64,000 nt of DNA, from contig QQVO01000009.1 of NCBI GenBank assembly GCA_003388505.1, forward strand, positions 1 through 64,000, written 5' to 3'. The position numbers were made by a program, and so were the translations under genes. This document shows positions 20,018 to 29,870 of this stretch, one piece after another; the first letter of the stretch is position 1; each line of letters starts with the position of its first letter. Source of the stretch: Planctomycetota bacterium. GTDB lineage: Bacteria > Planctomycetota > Planctomycetia > Planctomycetales > Planctomycetaceae. A model generated the notes under the pieces. It worked only from the letters and a program-made list of their open reading frames with translations, had not been told where the DNA came from and ran no database searches.

Positions 20018-23000
20018 ATGTCAGCCTGCATGCGCTCGCTGGGAGCATTCGCCCTGCTCGTCCCTGCGGTCCTTCTGTTCGCTCAAGACGACGAACCGGC
20101 CACTCCGGACGGGGCCAAGCCGGTCAGTTACTACAAAGATGTGCGTCCGATTTTTCAGGCGCACTGTCAAGGATGCCATCAGCCGGCGAAAGCCAGCGGC
20201 GAATACGTGATGACCGACTTTGCGAAGCTGGTCGGCGGCGGCGAAACGGGCGAAGCGGCGATCGTCCCGGGCAAGCCGGAAGAGAGTTACCTGATTGACC
20301 TGATTACGCCGGTGGACGGGGCGGCGGAGATGCCGAAGGGCAAGCCGGCCCTTTCCCAGACCGATGTTGATTTGATTACGCGGTGGATCGCCGAAGGGGC
20401 GGAGGACGACACGCCGGCGAACGCCGTCGAGCGGTACGACGCCGATCATCCGCCGGTCTATTCGCGGCCTCCGGTTGTAACGTCGATCGATTTTTCGCCC
20501 GACGGCAGCCTGCTGGCGATCTCCGGGTTCCACGAAGTGCTGCTGCACCACGGCGACGGCTCGGGCCTGGTCGCGCGGCTGGTGGGGATGTCGGAGAGAA
20601 TCGAATCGGTCAGCTTTTCGCCGGACGGAAAGTTCCTGGCGGTGACCGGCGGCCTTCCCTGCCGGATGGGTGAACTGCAGATCTGGGACGTCGAAAAACG
20701 CGAGTTGACGATATCAGTGCCGATCACCTTCGATACGACCTACGGCGCAAGCTGGTCGCCCGACGGCACGCTGGTCGCCGTGGGATGCGCCGACAAGACG
20801 GTTCGGGCGTTCAATGCGCAAACGGGAGAGCAGGTGTTCTTTAACGGGGCGCACGACGACTGGGCGCTCAACACGGTCTTCTCCGTGGACGGCACGAAGA
20901 TCGTTTCGGTCGGCCGCGACATGGCGACCAAGTATTACGACGTGCCGACGCAGCGGTTCATCGACAACGTGACGTCGATCACCCCCGGCGCGCTCAAGGG
21001 CGGTCTGTCGGCTCTCGACCGGCACCCGCAGCGGGACGAAGTCCTGGTGGGCGGCAGCGACGGCACGCCGAGAATCTACCGGATGGAGCGGATCACAAAG
21101 CGCGTGATCGGCGACGACGCCAACCTGATCCGCCGCTTCCCGCCGATGCGGGGCCGCGTGTTCGACGTGGCCTATGCTCCCGACGGCAACTCGTTCGCTG
21201 CGGTGAGCAGCCTCGACGGGAAGGGGCAGGTGTTTACCTATTCGGCTCAATTCGATCCCGAGATGCCGGAGGATATCAAAGGGATCGTGCAGAAGGTCGT
21301 GACAACGCAGTCGGCTGAAGAGAAAGCACGGCTGGAAGAGTACGTGACGGCCGACGTCAAGATTCTCACGCAGACCGAACTGCCGACGGCGGTGTATGCG
21401 GTGTCGTATTCGCCGGACGGTTCCACAATCGTCGCCGCGGGAGCGGATGGAATCATCAGGTTTATCAATCCGGCTGACGGGCAGGTCACGCGTGAACTGA
21501 CGCCCGTGGAAGTCGATCCCGAGGCGGCCGGGGCCGACGAAGACCTGCTGGCGGCGAGCTACATGCCGAGCGAGGAATTCTTCAGCAAGGAGTCGCTGCC
21601 CGAGGGAGCAAGTGTCGACGCGCTGGAAGTTATTCCGCAACAGGTCGAGATCGCCCGCAAACACGGCTATGTGCAGTTGCTCGTGACGGGCGTTCTGAAC
21701 AGCGGCGACCGGGTCGACCTGACGCGACTGGCCGATATCTCCGTCAACAACGACGCGGTGCAGGTGAGCGAAGGAGGCCGCGTGACGGCCGGCTCGGACG
21801 TGACTGCCGAGATTTCGATCAAGTTCGGCGGCCAAACGCTGGCCGTGCCGGTGCAAGTCAGCGGCGTGACAGAGAGCCGGCCGATGAACTTCATCCGGGA
21901 CGTGAATCCTGTGATCTCACGACTGGGGTGCAACGCCGGGACGTGTCACGGCGCGAAGGACGGGAAGAACGGGTTCAAGCTGTCGCTGCGCGGTTACGAC
22001 CCGATCATGGACGTGCGGGCGTTTACCGACGACATGGCGTCGCGGCGGACGAACTTCGCCTCTCCCGATGACAGCCTGATGCTGCTCAAGGCCACCGGCG
22101 CCGTGCCGCACGTCGGCGGACAACTAACGAAGCCCGGTCACCCGTACTATGTGACAATCCGGCAGTGGATCGCGGAAGGGGCGCCGCTCGATCTGAATAC
22201 GCCCCGCGTGGTGGGCATCGACATTGAGCCGAAGAACCCGGTCATCCAGCAGATCGGGGCGAAACAGCAGTTACGGATCGTGGCGACCTACGAAGACGGG
22301 CAGACGCGGGACGTGACGGGGGAAGCCTACGTCGACAGCGGAAATACGGAGGTCGCTGAAGTCAACCGGCATGCGCTGGTGACCACCATTCGCCGGGGCG
22401 AGGCGCCGCTGCTGGCCCGGTATGAAGGCAACTACGCGGCCACGACGGTCACGTCGATGGGGGACCGGTCCGGCTTTGTGTGGCAGGAACCGGAGGTGTG
22501 GAACGAAGTCGACCGGTTTGTCGCGGAGAAATGGGAGCGGATGAAAATCCTCCCGTCGGAGTTGTGCTCGGATGACGAATTCCTCCGCCGGGCCTATCTC
22601 GACCTGACCGGTCTGCCTCCCACCGCCGAAGAGGTCCGCGACTTCCTGGCCGACGAGCGGGAAACGCGCGTGAAGCGCGACGAAGTGGTCGACAAGCTGA
22701 TCGGCAGCGACCCGTACATCGACTACTGGACCAACAAATGGGCCGACATGCTGCAGGTGAACCGCAAGTTCCTCGGGGCGGAGGGGGCGGCGCTGTTGCG
22801 GCAGTGGATTCGCGGCGAGGTGGCGGAGAACACCCCGTATGATGAGTTCTGTTACAAGGTGCTGACGGCGACCGGGTCGAACAAAACGAATCCTCCCGCT
22901 TCGTACTTCAAGATTCTCCGCGATCCTGAAATCACGATGGAGAACACCACGCACCTGTTTCTGGCGGTGCGGTTCAACTGCAACAAGTGCCACGACCATC

Positions 23001-25135
23001 CGTTCGAACGGTGGACGCAGGATCAGTACTACGAAACGGCCGCGTTCTTCTCGCAGGTCGGTTTGAAGCGCGACCCGGAAAACGCCGAGGGCAACGTCGG
23101 AGGCACGGCGGTCGAGGGCGCGAAGCCGCTGTGGGAGGTCGTCTTCGACAAGACTGACGGCGAAGTGACGCACCAGCGGACCGGAGAGACGGCCGAGCCG
23201 ACCGTTCCTTATGACGAAGAGATTCCCATGCCGGAATCGGAGTCCGCATCGCGCCGCGAACAGTTCGCGCGCTGGGTCACGTCGCCGGAGAACGACTACT
23301 TCGCCAAAAGCTATGTGAACCGGATCTGGGGCTACCTGATGGGTGCCGGGCTGATCGAACCGCTGGACGACATCCGGGCCGGCAACCCGCCCACCAATCC
23401 GGAACTGCTCGACTGGCTCACGGAACAGTTCATTGCGTCCGGTTTCGACGTGCGGCAGTTGATGCGCACGATCTGCACCAGCCGTACGTACCAGCTTTCG
23501 ATCGCCACGAACAAGTGGAACGAAGACGACACGCGGAACTACTCGCACGCCCTGCCGAAGCGGCTGCCGGCGGAAACTCTGTATGACGCCATTTATACGG
23601 TGACCGGGGCGAAGATGCAGATTCCCGGCGTCCCGGAAGGAACCCGCGCGGCGGCGATTCCGGATGCGGGCGTGGAACTGGCCGACCGGTTCCTGGCCAA
23701 CCTGGGGCGTCCGGCCCGTGAGAGTTCCTGCGAATGCGAGCGTTCCTCGGAACTGCAGCTTGGGCCGGTCATGGCGTTGATGAACGGGCCGACCGTCAGC
23801 GAGGCGATCTCGCAGCCGGACAACGCGATCGCCCGACTTGTCGCCGCGCAGCCCGATAACGCGGCGCTCGTCAACGAATTGTTCCTGCGGATCCTCAACC
23901 GCCCTGCGCGGCCGGAAGAAATTCAGGCGACGATCGCCGTGATGGGGGATCTCCCCCGCGAGCATGAAGCGCTCCTCGCTGAACTGGCCGATTACCAGGA
24001 GCGACTCAAACCAATCACTGCGGAGAAGGAGCGCCGGCGAGACGAGCGGATCGCTGTGGCTCAAGCCGCGCTGGACGCGTACACCGAAGAAATCCGGCCG
24101 CGCGTCGAGCAGGCGGAAGCGGATCGGTTGGCGAGAATCGCCGCCGCCGAGCAGGCGCTGGCCGATTACGACGCGGCGCTGCCGGGCAAGATTGCGGAGT
24201 GGGAGAAGACGATCGACGTCGAGAGCACCGGCTGGGTGACGCTCGACGCCTCCGAGCTTTCGACCACGACCGGCGCAACGCTCGAGAAGCAGGACGATCT
24301 GTCGATCTTCGCGACCGGACCGAATAATCAGCAGGGGCTGTACGTCGTTAATGCGGCGACCGAACTGAACACGATCACCGGCATCATGCTGGAGGCGATC
24401 GCTGACGACCGGCTGCCGATGAAGGGGCCGGGACGCGCAGCGGACGGCAACTTCGTCCTTTCGGAACTGACCCTCGAATACTGGCCGGCGGATGCCCCCG
24501 ATCAGAAGCAGACGGCCGCATTGCAGAATGCCAAGGCCGACTTCTCGCAGCAGGGGTACGACGTCGCAACGGCGATCGACGGCCAGGCGCCGAATGCCGG
24601 CAACGGCTGGGCCCTTTCGGGCGATCTGGGGAAAACTCACTTTGCCACCTTCGAGTTGACCCAGCCCATCACCACCGACAAGCCGCTGGTGCTCTCGTTT
24701 TCGCTCAACCAGCAGTACCGGAGCAAGCAGCATTCGCTGGGACGGTTCCGGCTGTCGGCGACCGGTTCTCAACCGCCGCTACAGCTTGGATTGCCGGATA
24801 GCGTTCTGCAGGTCGTGAAGACGGCGGCTGAAGAGCGCAGCGACGAGCAGCGGGCCGTTCTCGCGGCTTACTACAAGTCGATCGACGAAGAGCAGAAGAC
24901 GCTGCAGGCGAATCTAGCCGAAGCGAACAAGCCTCTGCCGGAAGACCCGAAGCTGGTTGCACTACGGAACACTCTGGAGGAGGTGAAGCAGCCGCTTCCG
25001 GTCGATCCGCAACTGGCGCGGTTGCAGCGGGCCGTGGAACTCAGCCAGGCCCAACTCCAGAACGTGCGGCTCACAACCGCGCAGGATCTGGCATGGGCCT
25101 TGATTAACAGCCCTGCGTTTTTGTTTAATAGATAA
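20018..25135 (+). CDS. Giant secreted cytochrome/WD40/Ig-like/DUF1549/DUF1553 protein
   Basis: 1,705 residues from the ATG at 20018 (Sec leader LGAFALLVPAVLLFAQ). In order: a PSCyt cytochrome domain with CQGCH at residues 50-54; WD40 propeller repeats at about 145-495 (repeated SFSPDG-type units); and a second Cys/His motif CNAGTCH at about 638. A BIG2 Ig-like domain (about 730-820) and DUF1549 (about 828-1030, with CNKCHDHPFERW near 988) follow, then DUF1553 (about 1080-1295). A charged coiled coil lies at about 1315-1405. An inserted beta-rich domain precedes the terminal AQDLAWALINSPAFLFNR. Extracellular surface location is likely. Function of the family is unknown. Two small genes separate it from a DUF1501 gene. 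Confidence 0.92.
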   Translation: MSACMRSLGAFALLVPAVLLFAQDDEPATPDGAKPVSYYKDVRPIFQAHCQGCHQPAKASGEYVMTDFAKLVGGGETGEAAIVPGKPEESYLIDLITPVDGAAEMPKGKPALSQTDVDLITRWIAEGAEDDTPANAVERYDADHPPVYSRPPVVTSIDFSPDGSLLAISGFHEVLLHHGDGSGLVARLVGMSERIESVSFSPDGKFLAVTGGLPCRMGELQIWDVEKRELTISVPITFDTTYGASWSPDGTLVAVGCADKTVRAFNAQTGEQVFFNGAHDDWALNTVFSVDGTKIVSVGRDMATKYYDVPTQRFIDNVTSITPGALKGGLSALDRHPQRDEVLVGGSDGTPRIYRMERITKRVIGDDANLIRRFPPMRGRVFDVAYAPDGNSFAAVSSLDGKGQVFTYSAQFDPEMPEDIKGIVQKVVTTQSAEEKARLEEYVTADVKILTQTELPTAVYAVSYSPDGSTIVAAGADGIIRFINPADGQVTRELTPVEVDPEAAGADEDLLAASYMPSEEFFSKESLPEGASVDALEVIPQQVEIARKHGYVQLLVTGVLNSGDRVDLTRLADISVNNDAVQVSEGGRVTAGSDVTAEISIKFGGQTLAVPVQVSGVTESRPMNFIRDVNPVISRLGCNAGTCHGAKDGKNGFKLSLRGYDPIMDVRAFTDDMASRRTNFASPDDSLMLLKATGAVPHVGGQLTKPGHPYYVTIRQWIAEGAPLDLNTPRVVGIDIEPKNPVIQQIGAKQQLRIVATYEDGQTRDVTGEAYVDSGNTEVAEVNRHALVTTIRRGEAPLLARYEGNYAATTVTSMGDRSGFVWQEPEVWNEVDRFVAEKWERMKILPSELCSDDEFLRRAYLDLTGLPPTAEEVRDFLADERETRVKRDEVVDKLIGSDPYIDYWTNKWADMLQVNRKFLGAEGAALLRQWIRGEVAENTPYDEFCYKVLTATGSNKTNPPASYFKILRDPEITMENTTHLFLAVRFNCNKCHDHPFERWTQDQYYETAAFFSQVGLKRDPENAEGNVGGTAVEGAKPLWEVVFDKTDGEVTHQRTGETAEPTVPYDEEIPMPESESASRREQFARWVTSPENDYFAKSYVNRIWGYLMGAGLIEPLDDIRAGNPPTNPELLDWLTEQFIASGFDVRQLMRTICTSRTYQLSIATNKWNEDDTRNYSHALPKRLPAETLYDAIYTVTGAKMQIPGVPEGTRAAAIPDAGVELADRFLANLGRPARESSCECERSSELQLGPVMALMNGPTVSEAISQPDNAIARLVAAQPDNAALVNELFLRILNRPARPEEIQATIAVMGDLPREHEALLAELADYQERLKPITAEKERRRDERIAVAQAALDAYTEEIRPRVEQAEADRLARIAAAEQALADYDAALPGKIAEWEKTIDVESTGWVTLDASELSTTTGATLEKQDDLSIFATGPNNQQGLYVVNAATELNTITGIMLEAIADDRLPMKGPGRAADGNFVLSELTLEYWPADAPDQKQTAALQNAKADFSQQGYDVATAIDGQAPNAGNGWALSGDLGKTHFATFELTQPITTDKPLVLSFSLNQQYRSKQHSLGRFRLSATGSQPPLQLGLPDSVLQVVKTAAEERSDEQRAVLAAYYKSIDEEQKTLQANLAEANKPLPEDPKLVALRNTLEEVKQPLPVDPQLARLQRAVELSQAQLQNVRLTTAQDLAWALINSPAFLFNR

Positions 25136-25196
25136 GGAATGGTTTATGCCAAACAGGCTGGGCCCGGGCCGATGACCACAGATTGCTGACCACGTC

Positions 25197-25508
25197 ATGC
25201 TGGTTCGAGTGACTGCACCGGACAGGCATCCGTTCCAGCTGCGGAGAGGAGAAGAAGGCGTATCAGTTTTTGACACGGACGGCGTTGCCCCGGAATTGAC
25301 GACAGCCGAGATTCTGGCGGCGTTTCGCCCCGGAAGTGGATATGTTGAGTTAACACGGGAGGATGTCGAAGCGGTCGGATTAGAGGTGGTCGCCGTTCCC
25401 GGCGGGACGACGCTGCCGGAAAGACTGCAGATTGCTCATCGGGAGATCCGGCCGCCGACTGACATGTCACGATCACAGTTCAAAGCATTGTTGAGAAACT
25501 TGATTTGA
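25197..25508 (+). CDS. Hypothetical protein, 103 residues
   Basis: Starts at an ATG 61 bases after the giant DUF1549/DUF1553 gene and ends one base before the next gene. The sequence begins MLVRVTAPDRHPFQLRRGEEG and has a mixed alpha/beta appearance with no transmembrane segment, signal peptide or recognised motif. Tight spacing to the following gene suggests a two-gene unit. Function unknown. Confidence 0.6.
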   Translation: MLVRVTAPDRHPFQLRRGEEGVSVFDTDGVAPELTTAEILAAFRPGSGYVELTREDVEAVGLEVVAVPGGTTLPERLQIAHREIRPPTDMSRSQFKALLRNLI

Positions 25509-25509
25509 T

Positions 25510-25800
25510 ATGGCGACTGACGTTGTTCGATCACTGGATGTCCCGGCTGATCTGATCGATGCCGTACGGAATTTTCCGACGCATCGCAGCGTCGCGCATT
25601 GCGGAGAGACGTTCACGGTGGGGCCGTTTGAGCATTACGCAACCTGTCCTCAATGCGGTGAACGCCTGAAGTTGCGGTCGTTTTCAGCAAACTACGAGAT
25701 TGAAGACGTTTTCGACGCAGTATTCGAGTGGATGAATGATCCGCAGGCGCAAGTGATCGCGGAAGCGCGGCGACGCGTGATTCAAGTGGACGACGACTGA
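25510..25800 (+). CDS. Small protein with zinc-ribbon-like motif, 96 residues
   Basis: A 96-residue protein one base downstream of the preceding stop. It carries HCGETFTVGPFEHY followed by TCPQCGERLKLRSF. The CPxCG knuckle, plus an upstream Cys or His, could bind zinc. The C-terminal helix is acidic and ends VIQVDDD. No named family is recognised. Placed between a DUF1549/1553 gene and a DUF1501 gene, it may be co-transcribed with them, but no functional link is evident. Confidence 0.6.
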   Translation: MATDVVRSLDVPADLIDAVRNFPTHRSVAHCGETFTVGPFEHYATCPQCGERLKLRSFSANYEIEDVFDAVFEWMNDPQAQVIAEARRRVIQVDDD

Positions 25801-25881
25801 CGACCGATCTCGCGGAACAGAACCGAGTCTATCATTCGCAGCAGACAGATGCCGTAAGCGGCAAACCAGGAAGGAACAAGT

Positions 25882-27354
25882 ATGCTCATTCGAGTTCCCG
25901 GACAACCCGGCAAAGATCTTTGTGATTCTCATCTCGGCGTGACGCGCAGGGACGTGCTCCGCGTGGGGGGCTCGGGCATGCTCGGCCTCAGTCTGGGCGG
26001 CATGCTGCAGCTTCAGGCGCAGGCCAACTCCGGGGCCGCCGTCGGCGGACCGGGGTGGGGCAAGGCGAAGAGCGTCATCCTTTGCTATCTGCAGGGCGGA
26101 CCCAGCCACCTCGACCTGTGGGATCCCAAGGAGAACGTGCCGGACAACGTGCAGTCGGCCTTCTCCAACATCGACACCAAACTGCCCGGCGTGAGGTTCA
26201 CCGAGAACCTGCCCAAGCTGGCGCAGGTGATCGACAAAACCACGCTCATCCGCTCGATGAGCTACACGCCCAACGGTCTGTTCAACCACACGGCCGCCAT
26301 CTACCAGATGATGACCGGGTACACGACCGACAAGGTCAGCCCGTCCGGCCAGCTCGAGCCGCCCGATCCGCGGGACTTCCCCAACTTCGGTTCGAACATC
26401 ATCCGCATCAAGCCGCCGCAGGAGCCGATGCTCCCCTTTGTCATGCTGCCGCGTCCGCTGCAGGAGAGCAACGTCGTCGGCAAGGGGGGGACCGCCGGGT
26501 TCCTGGGTCGCGCGTACGATCCGTACTATCTGTACCCGCCGGGTGACGACCTGGACATGACCAAGATGGACAAGATCAACGTCTCCGATCTGGAGATGCG
26601 GGCCGACGTGTACGGCGGCCGGCTCGAGCGCCGCGAGCGGCTGCGGGACGTGATCAACCAGGGCATGCCCGAAATCGACCGGGCGGTCGCCGATTACAAC
26701 CTGAATGAATACTACGACCAGGCCCTGTCTCTCGTCGCCTCCGGCCGCGCACGAGACGCGTTTGCGATCGAGCAGGAGCCGCGTGAAATTCGTGAACGTT
26801 ACGGACGCAACACCTTCGGCCAGTCCTGCCTGCTCGCCCGGCGCCTGGTCGAAGCGGGCACGCGCGTCGTTGAAGTGATCTGGCCCAAGGTCGCCAACAG
26901 CGACAATCACTCCTGGGACGTGCATGTCGGCCTGACGGACCGCATGAAGAACCAGTCCGGCCCGATGCTCGACGCCGGCCTCTCCGGCTTGATCGAAGAT
27001 CTCGACGAGCGCGGCCTGCTGGATGAAACCCTGGTGGTCGCCGTCGGCGAGTTCGGCCGCAGCCCGCAGCGGGGCGTCTCGACCTCGGGCAACAGTAACA
27101 ACGACGACGGCCGCGACCACTGGCCCTACTGCTACACGGCCCTCATCGCCGGCGCCGGCATCAAGCGAGGCTATGTGCACGGTCAGAGCGACCAGACAGC
27201 CTCCGCTCCGCTGAAAGACCCGGTCCACCCGGGCGAACTGCTGGCGACGATTTACCACAGCGTCGGCATCGACCCGCTGAGCATCGTCTACAACCACCTG
27301 AACCAGCCGCGAGAACTGGTGAAGGCCGAGGCGGTCTCGAAGCTGTTCGTGTAG
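25882..27354 (+). CDS. DUF1501 protein, Tat-exported
   Basis: 490 residues with a twin-arginine leader ([20 protein letters not shown]). Typical DUF1501 blocks follow: [63 protein letters not shown] and [21 protein letters not shown]1501 resembles the alkaline phosphatase/sulfatase superfamily in its metal-site-like motifs, but no activity is established. It is almost always encoded beside DUF1549/DUF1553 proteins, as here. Start at ATG 25882 after AGGAA. A terminator follows directly. Confidence 0.92.
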   Translation: MLIRVPGQPGKDLCDSHLGVTRRDVLRVGGSGMLGLSLGGMLQLQAQANSGAAVGGPGWGKAKSVILCYLQGGPSHLDLWDPKENVPDNVQSAFSNIDTKLPGVRFTENLPKLAQVIDKTTLIRSMSYTPNGLFNHTAAIYQMMTGYTTDKVSPSGQLEPPDPRDFPNFGSNIIRIKPPQEPMLPFVMLPRPLQESNVVGKGGTAGFLGRAYDPYYLYPPGDDLDMTKMDKINVSDLEMRADVYGGRLERRERLRDVINQGMPEIDRAVADYNLNEYYDQALSLVASGRARDAFAIEQEPREIRERYGRNTFGQSCLLARRLVEAGTRVVEVIWPKVANSDNHSWDVHVGLTDRMKNQSGPMLDAGLSGLIEDLDERGLLDETLVVAVGEFGRSPQRGVSTSGNSNNDDGRDHWPYCYTALIAGAGIKRGYVHGQSDQTASAPLKDPVHPGELLATIYHSVGIDPLSIVYNHLNQPRELVKAEAVSKLFV

Positions 27355-27371
27355 ACTTTTTGCGCAACCGC

Positions 27372-27410
27372 AAGCCCCGGTTTCTTCGCGGGAAGAGGCC
27401 GGGGCTTTAT
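27372..27410 (+). terminator. Intrinsic terminator-like hairpin after DUF1501
   Basis: AAGCCCCGG at 27372-27380 pairs with CCGGGGCTT at 27399-27407 (9 bp, 18-base loop), followed by TTAT. It lies 18 bases after the DUF1501 stop codon. The rest of the gap to the MOSC gene includes a degenerate AACCACAACGACACAAAGGA stretch, typical of short repeats in this phylum. Confidence 0.7.
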
Positions 27411-27586
27411 TCTGCGCAGCGGAATGTTTGATCCTCGAACCTGGTTTCTTGCTCTGATTGCGAACCACAACGACACAAAGGACACCAAGGCATGAATTTG
27501 GTGGGCCATTGTCGTTCGGTATAACCTTCGCGTTCGTCGTGCCGTTGTGGTTCCGAACCAAACCTGACGCTGGGTGAGTACGTTCC

Positions 27587-28075
27587 ATGTCGCAAATGAA
27601 CGACCTCCTGGATTCCCTCCCACAGACCGGCCGCGTCGAGTGGATTGGTCTCTCGCCTGAGCCGCGCGGGGAGATGCGAGTGGTGGAGTCGGCGGCGGCG
27701 CGGGTCGGGAACGGGCTGGAGGGGGATCATCATGCGGAGAGCGCGAAGCCTTCGAAGCGGCAGGTGACGTTGATCCAGGCGGAGCATCTGCCGGCCGTCG
27801 CCGGGCTGTGCGGTCTGGATGAAGTCCGGCCGGAGCAACTTCGCCGAAACGTTGTCGTCGCCCGGATCAATCTGCTGGCGCTGAAGGACCGGCGGTTTCG
27901 CGTCGGCGAGGCGCTCCTCGAAGGAACCGGGCCTTGCGTTCCCTGTTCCCGGATGGAAGAGAATCTCGGGCCGGGTGGTTACAATGCGATGCGAGGTCAC
28001 GGCGGCATTACGGCGCGGGTCGTCGAACCGGGTGTGATTCGCATCGGCGATGCGGTCCGCCTCGAACTTGAATAA
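27587..28075 (+). CDS. MOSC domain protein
   Basis: 162 residues with the MOSC (MoCo sulfurase C-terminal) layout: GNGLEGDHHAESAKPSKRQVTLIQ, the EQLRRNVVVARINL block, and the conserved-cysteine end GPCVPCSRMEENLGPGGYNAM followed by RGHGGITARVV. MOSC proteins are thought to transfer sulfur to molybdenum cofactor or handle related adducts, and some act in N-hydroxylated base detoxification with a partner reductase. No molybdenum enzyme gene is adjacent. The start ATG at 27587 is assumed; an internal ATG four codons later is also possible. Confidence 0.85.
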   Translation: MSQMNDLLDSLPQTGRVEWIGLSPEPRGEMRVVESAAARVGNGLEGDHHAESAKPSKRQVTLIQAEHLPAVAGLCGLDEVRPEQLRRNVVVARINLLALKDRRFRVGEALLEGTGPCVPCSRMEENLGPGGYNAMRGHGGITARVVEPGVIRIGDAVRLELE

Positions 28076-28125
28076 CCGCGCCGCACCGGGCGGAGCTGCT
28101 CCGCCGCGTTCCTGCAGGTACTTTG

Positions 28126-29760
28126 ATGCGCATCCTGACGCTGCTGGCTCTGATCGCCTTCTCTTCGCTCCCCGCCCGAGCGGCGGACGACAAATTGCTT
28201 GGACACTGGCCGCTCGAAGCAGACGGCCGCGACCATTCCGGGAATGACCGTCACCTGACTCTCGACAACGTCGAATTCGGGCCCGGACCGGACGGACGAG
28301 AATCGGCTGCGTTCAACGGCGTCGACTCGAAGGGCTGGCTCGATTCGCTGGAGGCGCCCGATCTGGGGACCGGCGATTTTTCGATCTCCACGTGGGTGCA
28401 CACGGCGGAAGAACTGGACGACGCGCTGGGGGACGTCGTCAGCCAGTTCGGCCCGCAGGGCCGGCGCGGTTTCCACCTCACGCTGGTCAACGCGGCCGGG
28501 GTGACGTCGAGCCAGGCGAACTACCGCAACGTGCACTTCGGCATCGACGACGCAAAGCAGGAAGAAGAGTGGACCGATCACGGCCGGATTGGCAACGCGG
28601 TGCTGATCTTTGCGATGGCCGTTCACGACGGGCAGCTCTTTACGGGGACCTGTGAAGCAGGCGAGGAGGAGGCGGGCCGCGTGTTTCGCTTCGACGGCGA
28701 GGCCTGGCATGACTGCGGCAGCCCGTATCCCTGCAACTCGGTGGCTTCGCTGGCGGTCTATCAGGGCGACCTCTACGCCGCGACCAGCAAGTACCGATTG
28801 GCCGGGTCGTCGCTGACCGAATCCGAGAACCCGAATCCCGGCGGGCGGATCTATCGGTACGTCGCGGACGAAGAGTGGGAAGAGGTCGGCGTGCTGCCCG
28901 AGACCGAGGCGATCAACGGCATGGTGGTCTACAAAGGCCGGCTGTACGCTGGCTCAATGTACGCTCCGGCCGGGTTCTTCCGGTACGAACGCGACGGCGA
29001 GTGGACCAATCTCGGGACGTTCAATGACAAGCGGGCCGAATCGCTGACGGTCTACAACGGTTACGTGTACGCCACCGGGTACGATGAGGGAGCGGTCTAC
29101 CGCTTTGACGGTGAGGAGTGGACGCACGCCGGCCTTGTCGGCGAGTCGCGGCAGACGTACGGGTTCGCCACGCATTACGGCGAACTCTACGTCAGCGAAT
29201 GGCCGAACGCACAAGTGTTCCGCTTCACCGATCCCGGCTGGGAACTCGCCGGACGGCTCGGCCAGGAACTCGAAACGATGCCGCTGTACGTCTACAACGG
29301 GAAAATGTACGGCGGCACGCTGCCGACGGGGGAAGTCTACCGCTACGAAGGGGGCGAAGAGTGGACGCGCTTCGCGCGGCTCGACCACACACCCGACGTG
29401 AAGTACCGCCGCGTGTGGAGTATGGCGCAGTACCAGGGACGGTTGTTCGCGGGTGTGCTCCCTTCGGGACACATCCATTCGATCGAAGTCGGACGAAACG
29501 TCACCTACGACCATGCCCTCGCGCCCGGCTGGCGGCATCTGGCAGCGGTGCGGGACGGCGACCGGCTCAGGCTCTACATCGACGGGGAACAGGTCGCCGA
29601 GTCGACGCAATTCGGAGCAGACGACTACGACCTGACGACGCAGGAGAAACTGTGGGTCGGCTACGGCGCCAACGACCTCCTCAACGGTCGCCTGCGCGAC
29701 CTCCGACTGTACGACGGAGCGCTCAGCGGTGAAGAGGTCGCCGAGTTGGCTGCCGATTGA
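28126..29760 (+). CDS. Secreted LamG protein with an inserted repeat propeller
   Basis: 544 residues from ATG 28126 (preceded by an in-frame TTG), with a Sec leader MRILTLLALIAFSSLPARA. The N-terminal part (LLGHWPLEADGRDHSGNDRH, then DFSISTWVHT) is the first half of a LamG/concanavalin jelly roll. Residues of about 150-455 carry at least six repeats of the form V-Y-x-G-x-L-Y-A-x-T or similar, followed by G-x-x-Y-R-Y and E-W, which suggests a beta-propeller. The C-terminal 90 residues (PGWRHLAAVRDGDRLRLYID, then GRLRDLRLYDGALSGEEV) complete the LamG. Carbohydrate or surface binding is plausible, and no enzyme motif is seen. Confidence 0.85.
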   Translation: MRILTLLALIAFSSLPARAADDKLLGHWPLEADGRDHSGNDRHLTLDNVEFGPGPDGRESAAFNGVDSKGWLDSLEAPDLGTGDFSISTWVHTAEELDDALGDVVSQFGPQGRRGFHLTLVNAAGVTSSQANYRNVHFGIDDAKQEEEWTDHGRIGNAVLIFAMAVHDGQLFTGTCEAGEEEAGRVFRFDGEAWHDCGSPYPCNSVASLAVYQGDLYAATSKYRLAGSSLTESENPNPGGRIYRYVADEEWEEVGVLPETEAINGMVVYKGRLYAGSMYAPAGFFRYERDGEWTNLGTFNDKRAESLTVYNGYVYATGYDEGAVYRFDGEEWTHAGLVGESRQTYGFATHYGELYVSEWPNAQVFRFTDPGWELAGRLGQELETMPLYVYNGKMYGGTLPTGEVYRYEGGEEWTRFARLDHTPDVKYRRVWSMAQYQGRLFAGVLPSGHIHSIEVGRNVTYDHALAPGWRHLAAVRDGDRLRLYIDGEQVAESTQFGADDYDLTTQEKLWVGYGANDLLNGRLRDLRLYDGALSGEEVAELAAD

Positions 29761-29780
29761 TTGAAGCAAATCGGTGCAAT

Positions 29781-29813
29781 TGTCCGTCGTCGGACAGGTC
29801 TGCAACCCTGTCC
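29781..29813. terminator. Overlapping hairpins between convergent genes
   Basis: TGTCCG-TCGT-CGGACA (29781-29796) and the alternative GGACAGG/CCTGTCC (29792-29813) share bases, so only one can form at a time. They sit between the convergent LamG and DUF1801 genes. A terminator for either is possible, but there is no T-run. Confidence 0.4.
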
Positions 29814-29870
29814 CACGAAGGCGAAAGCCGCCGATGTTTAGGATGCCTCTCCGCTGGGGAGCCTGAGTGA

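Noticed and set aside
22271-24772. Open frame of 833 codons opposite the giant DUF1549/DUF1553 gene
   Set aside because: Arg/His-rich composition typical of antisense shadows in GC-rich DNA; no recognisable domain.
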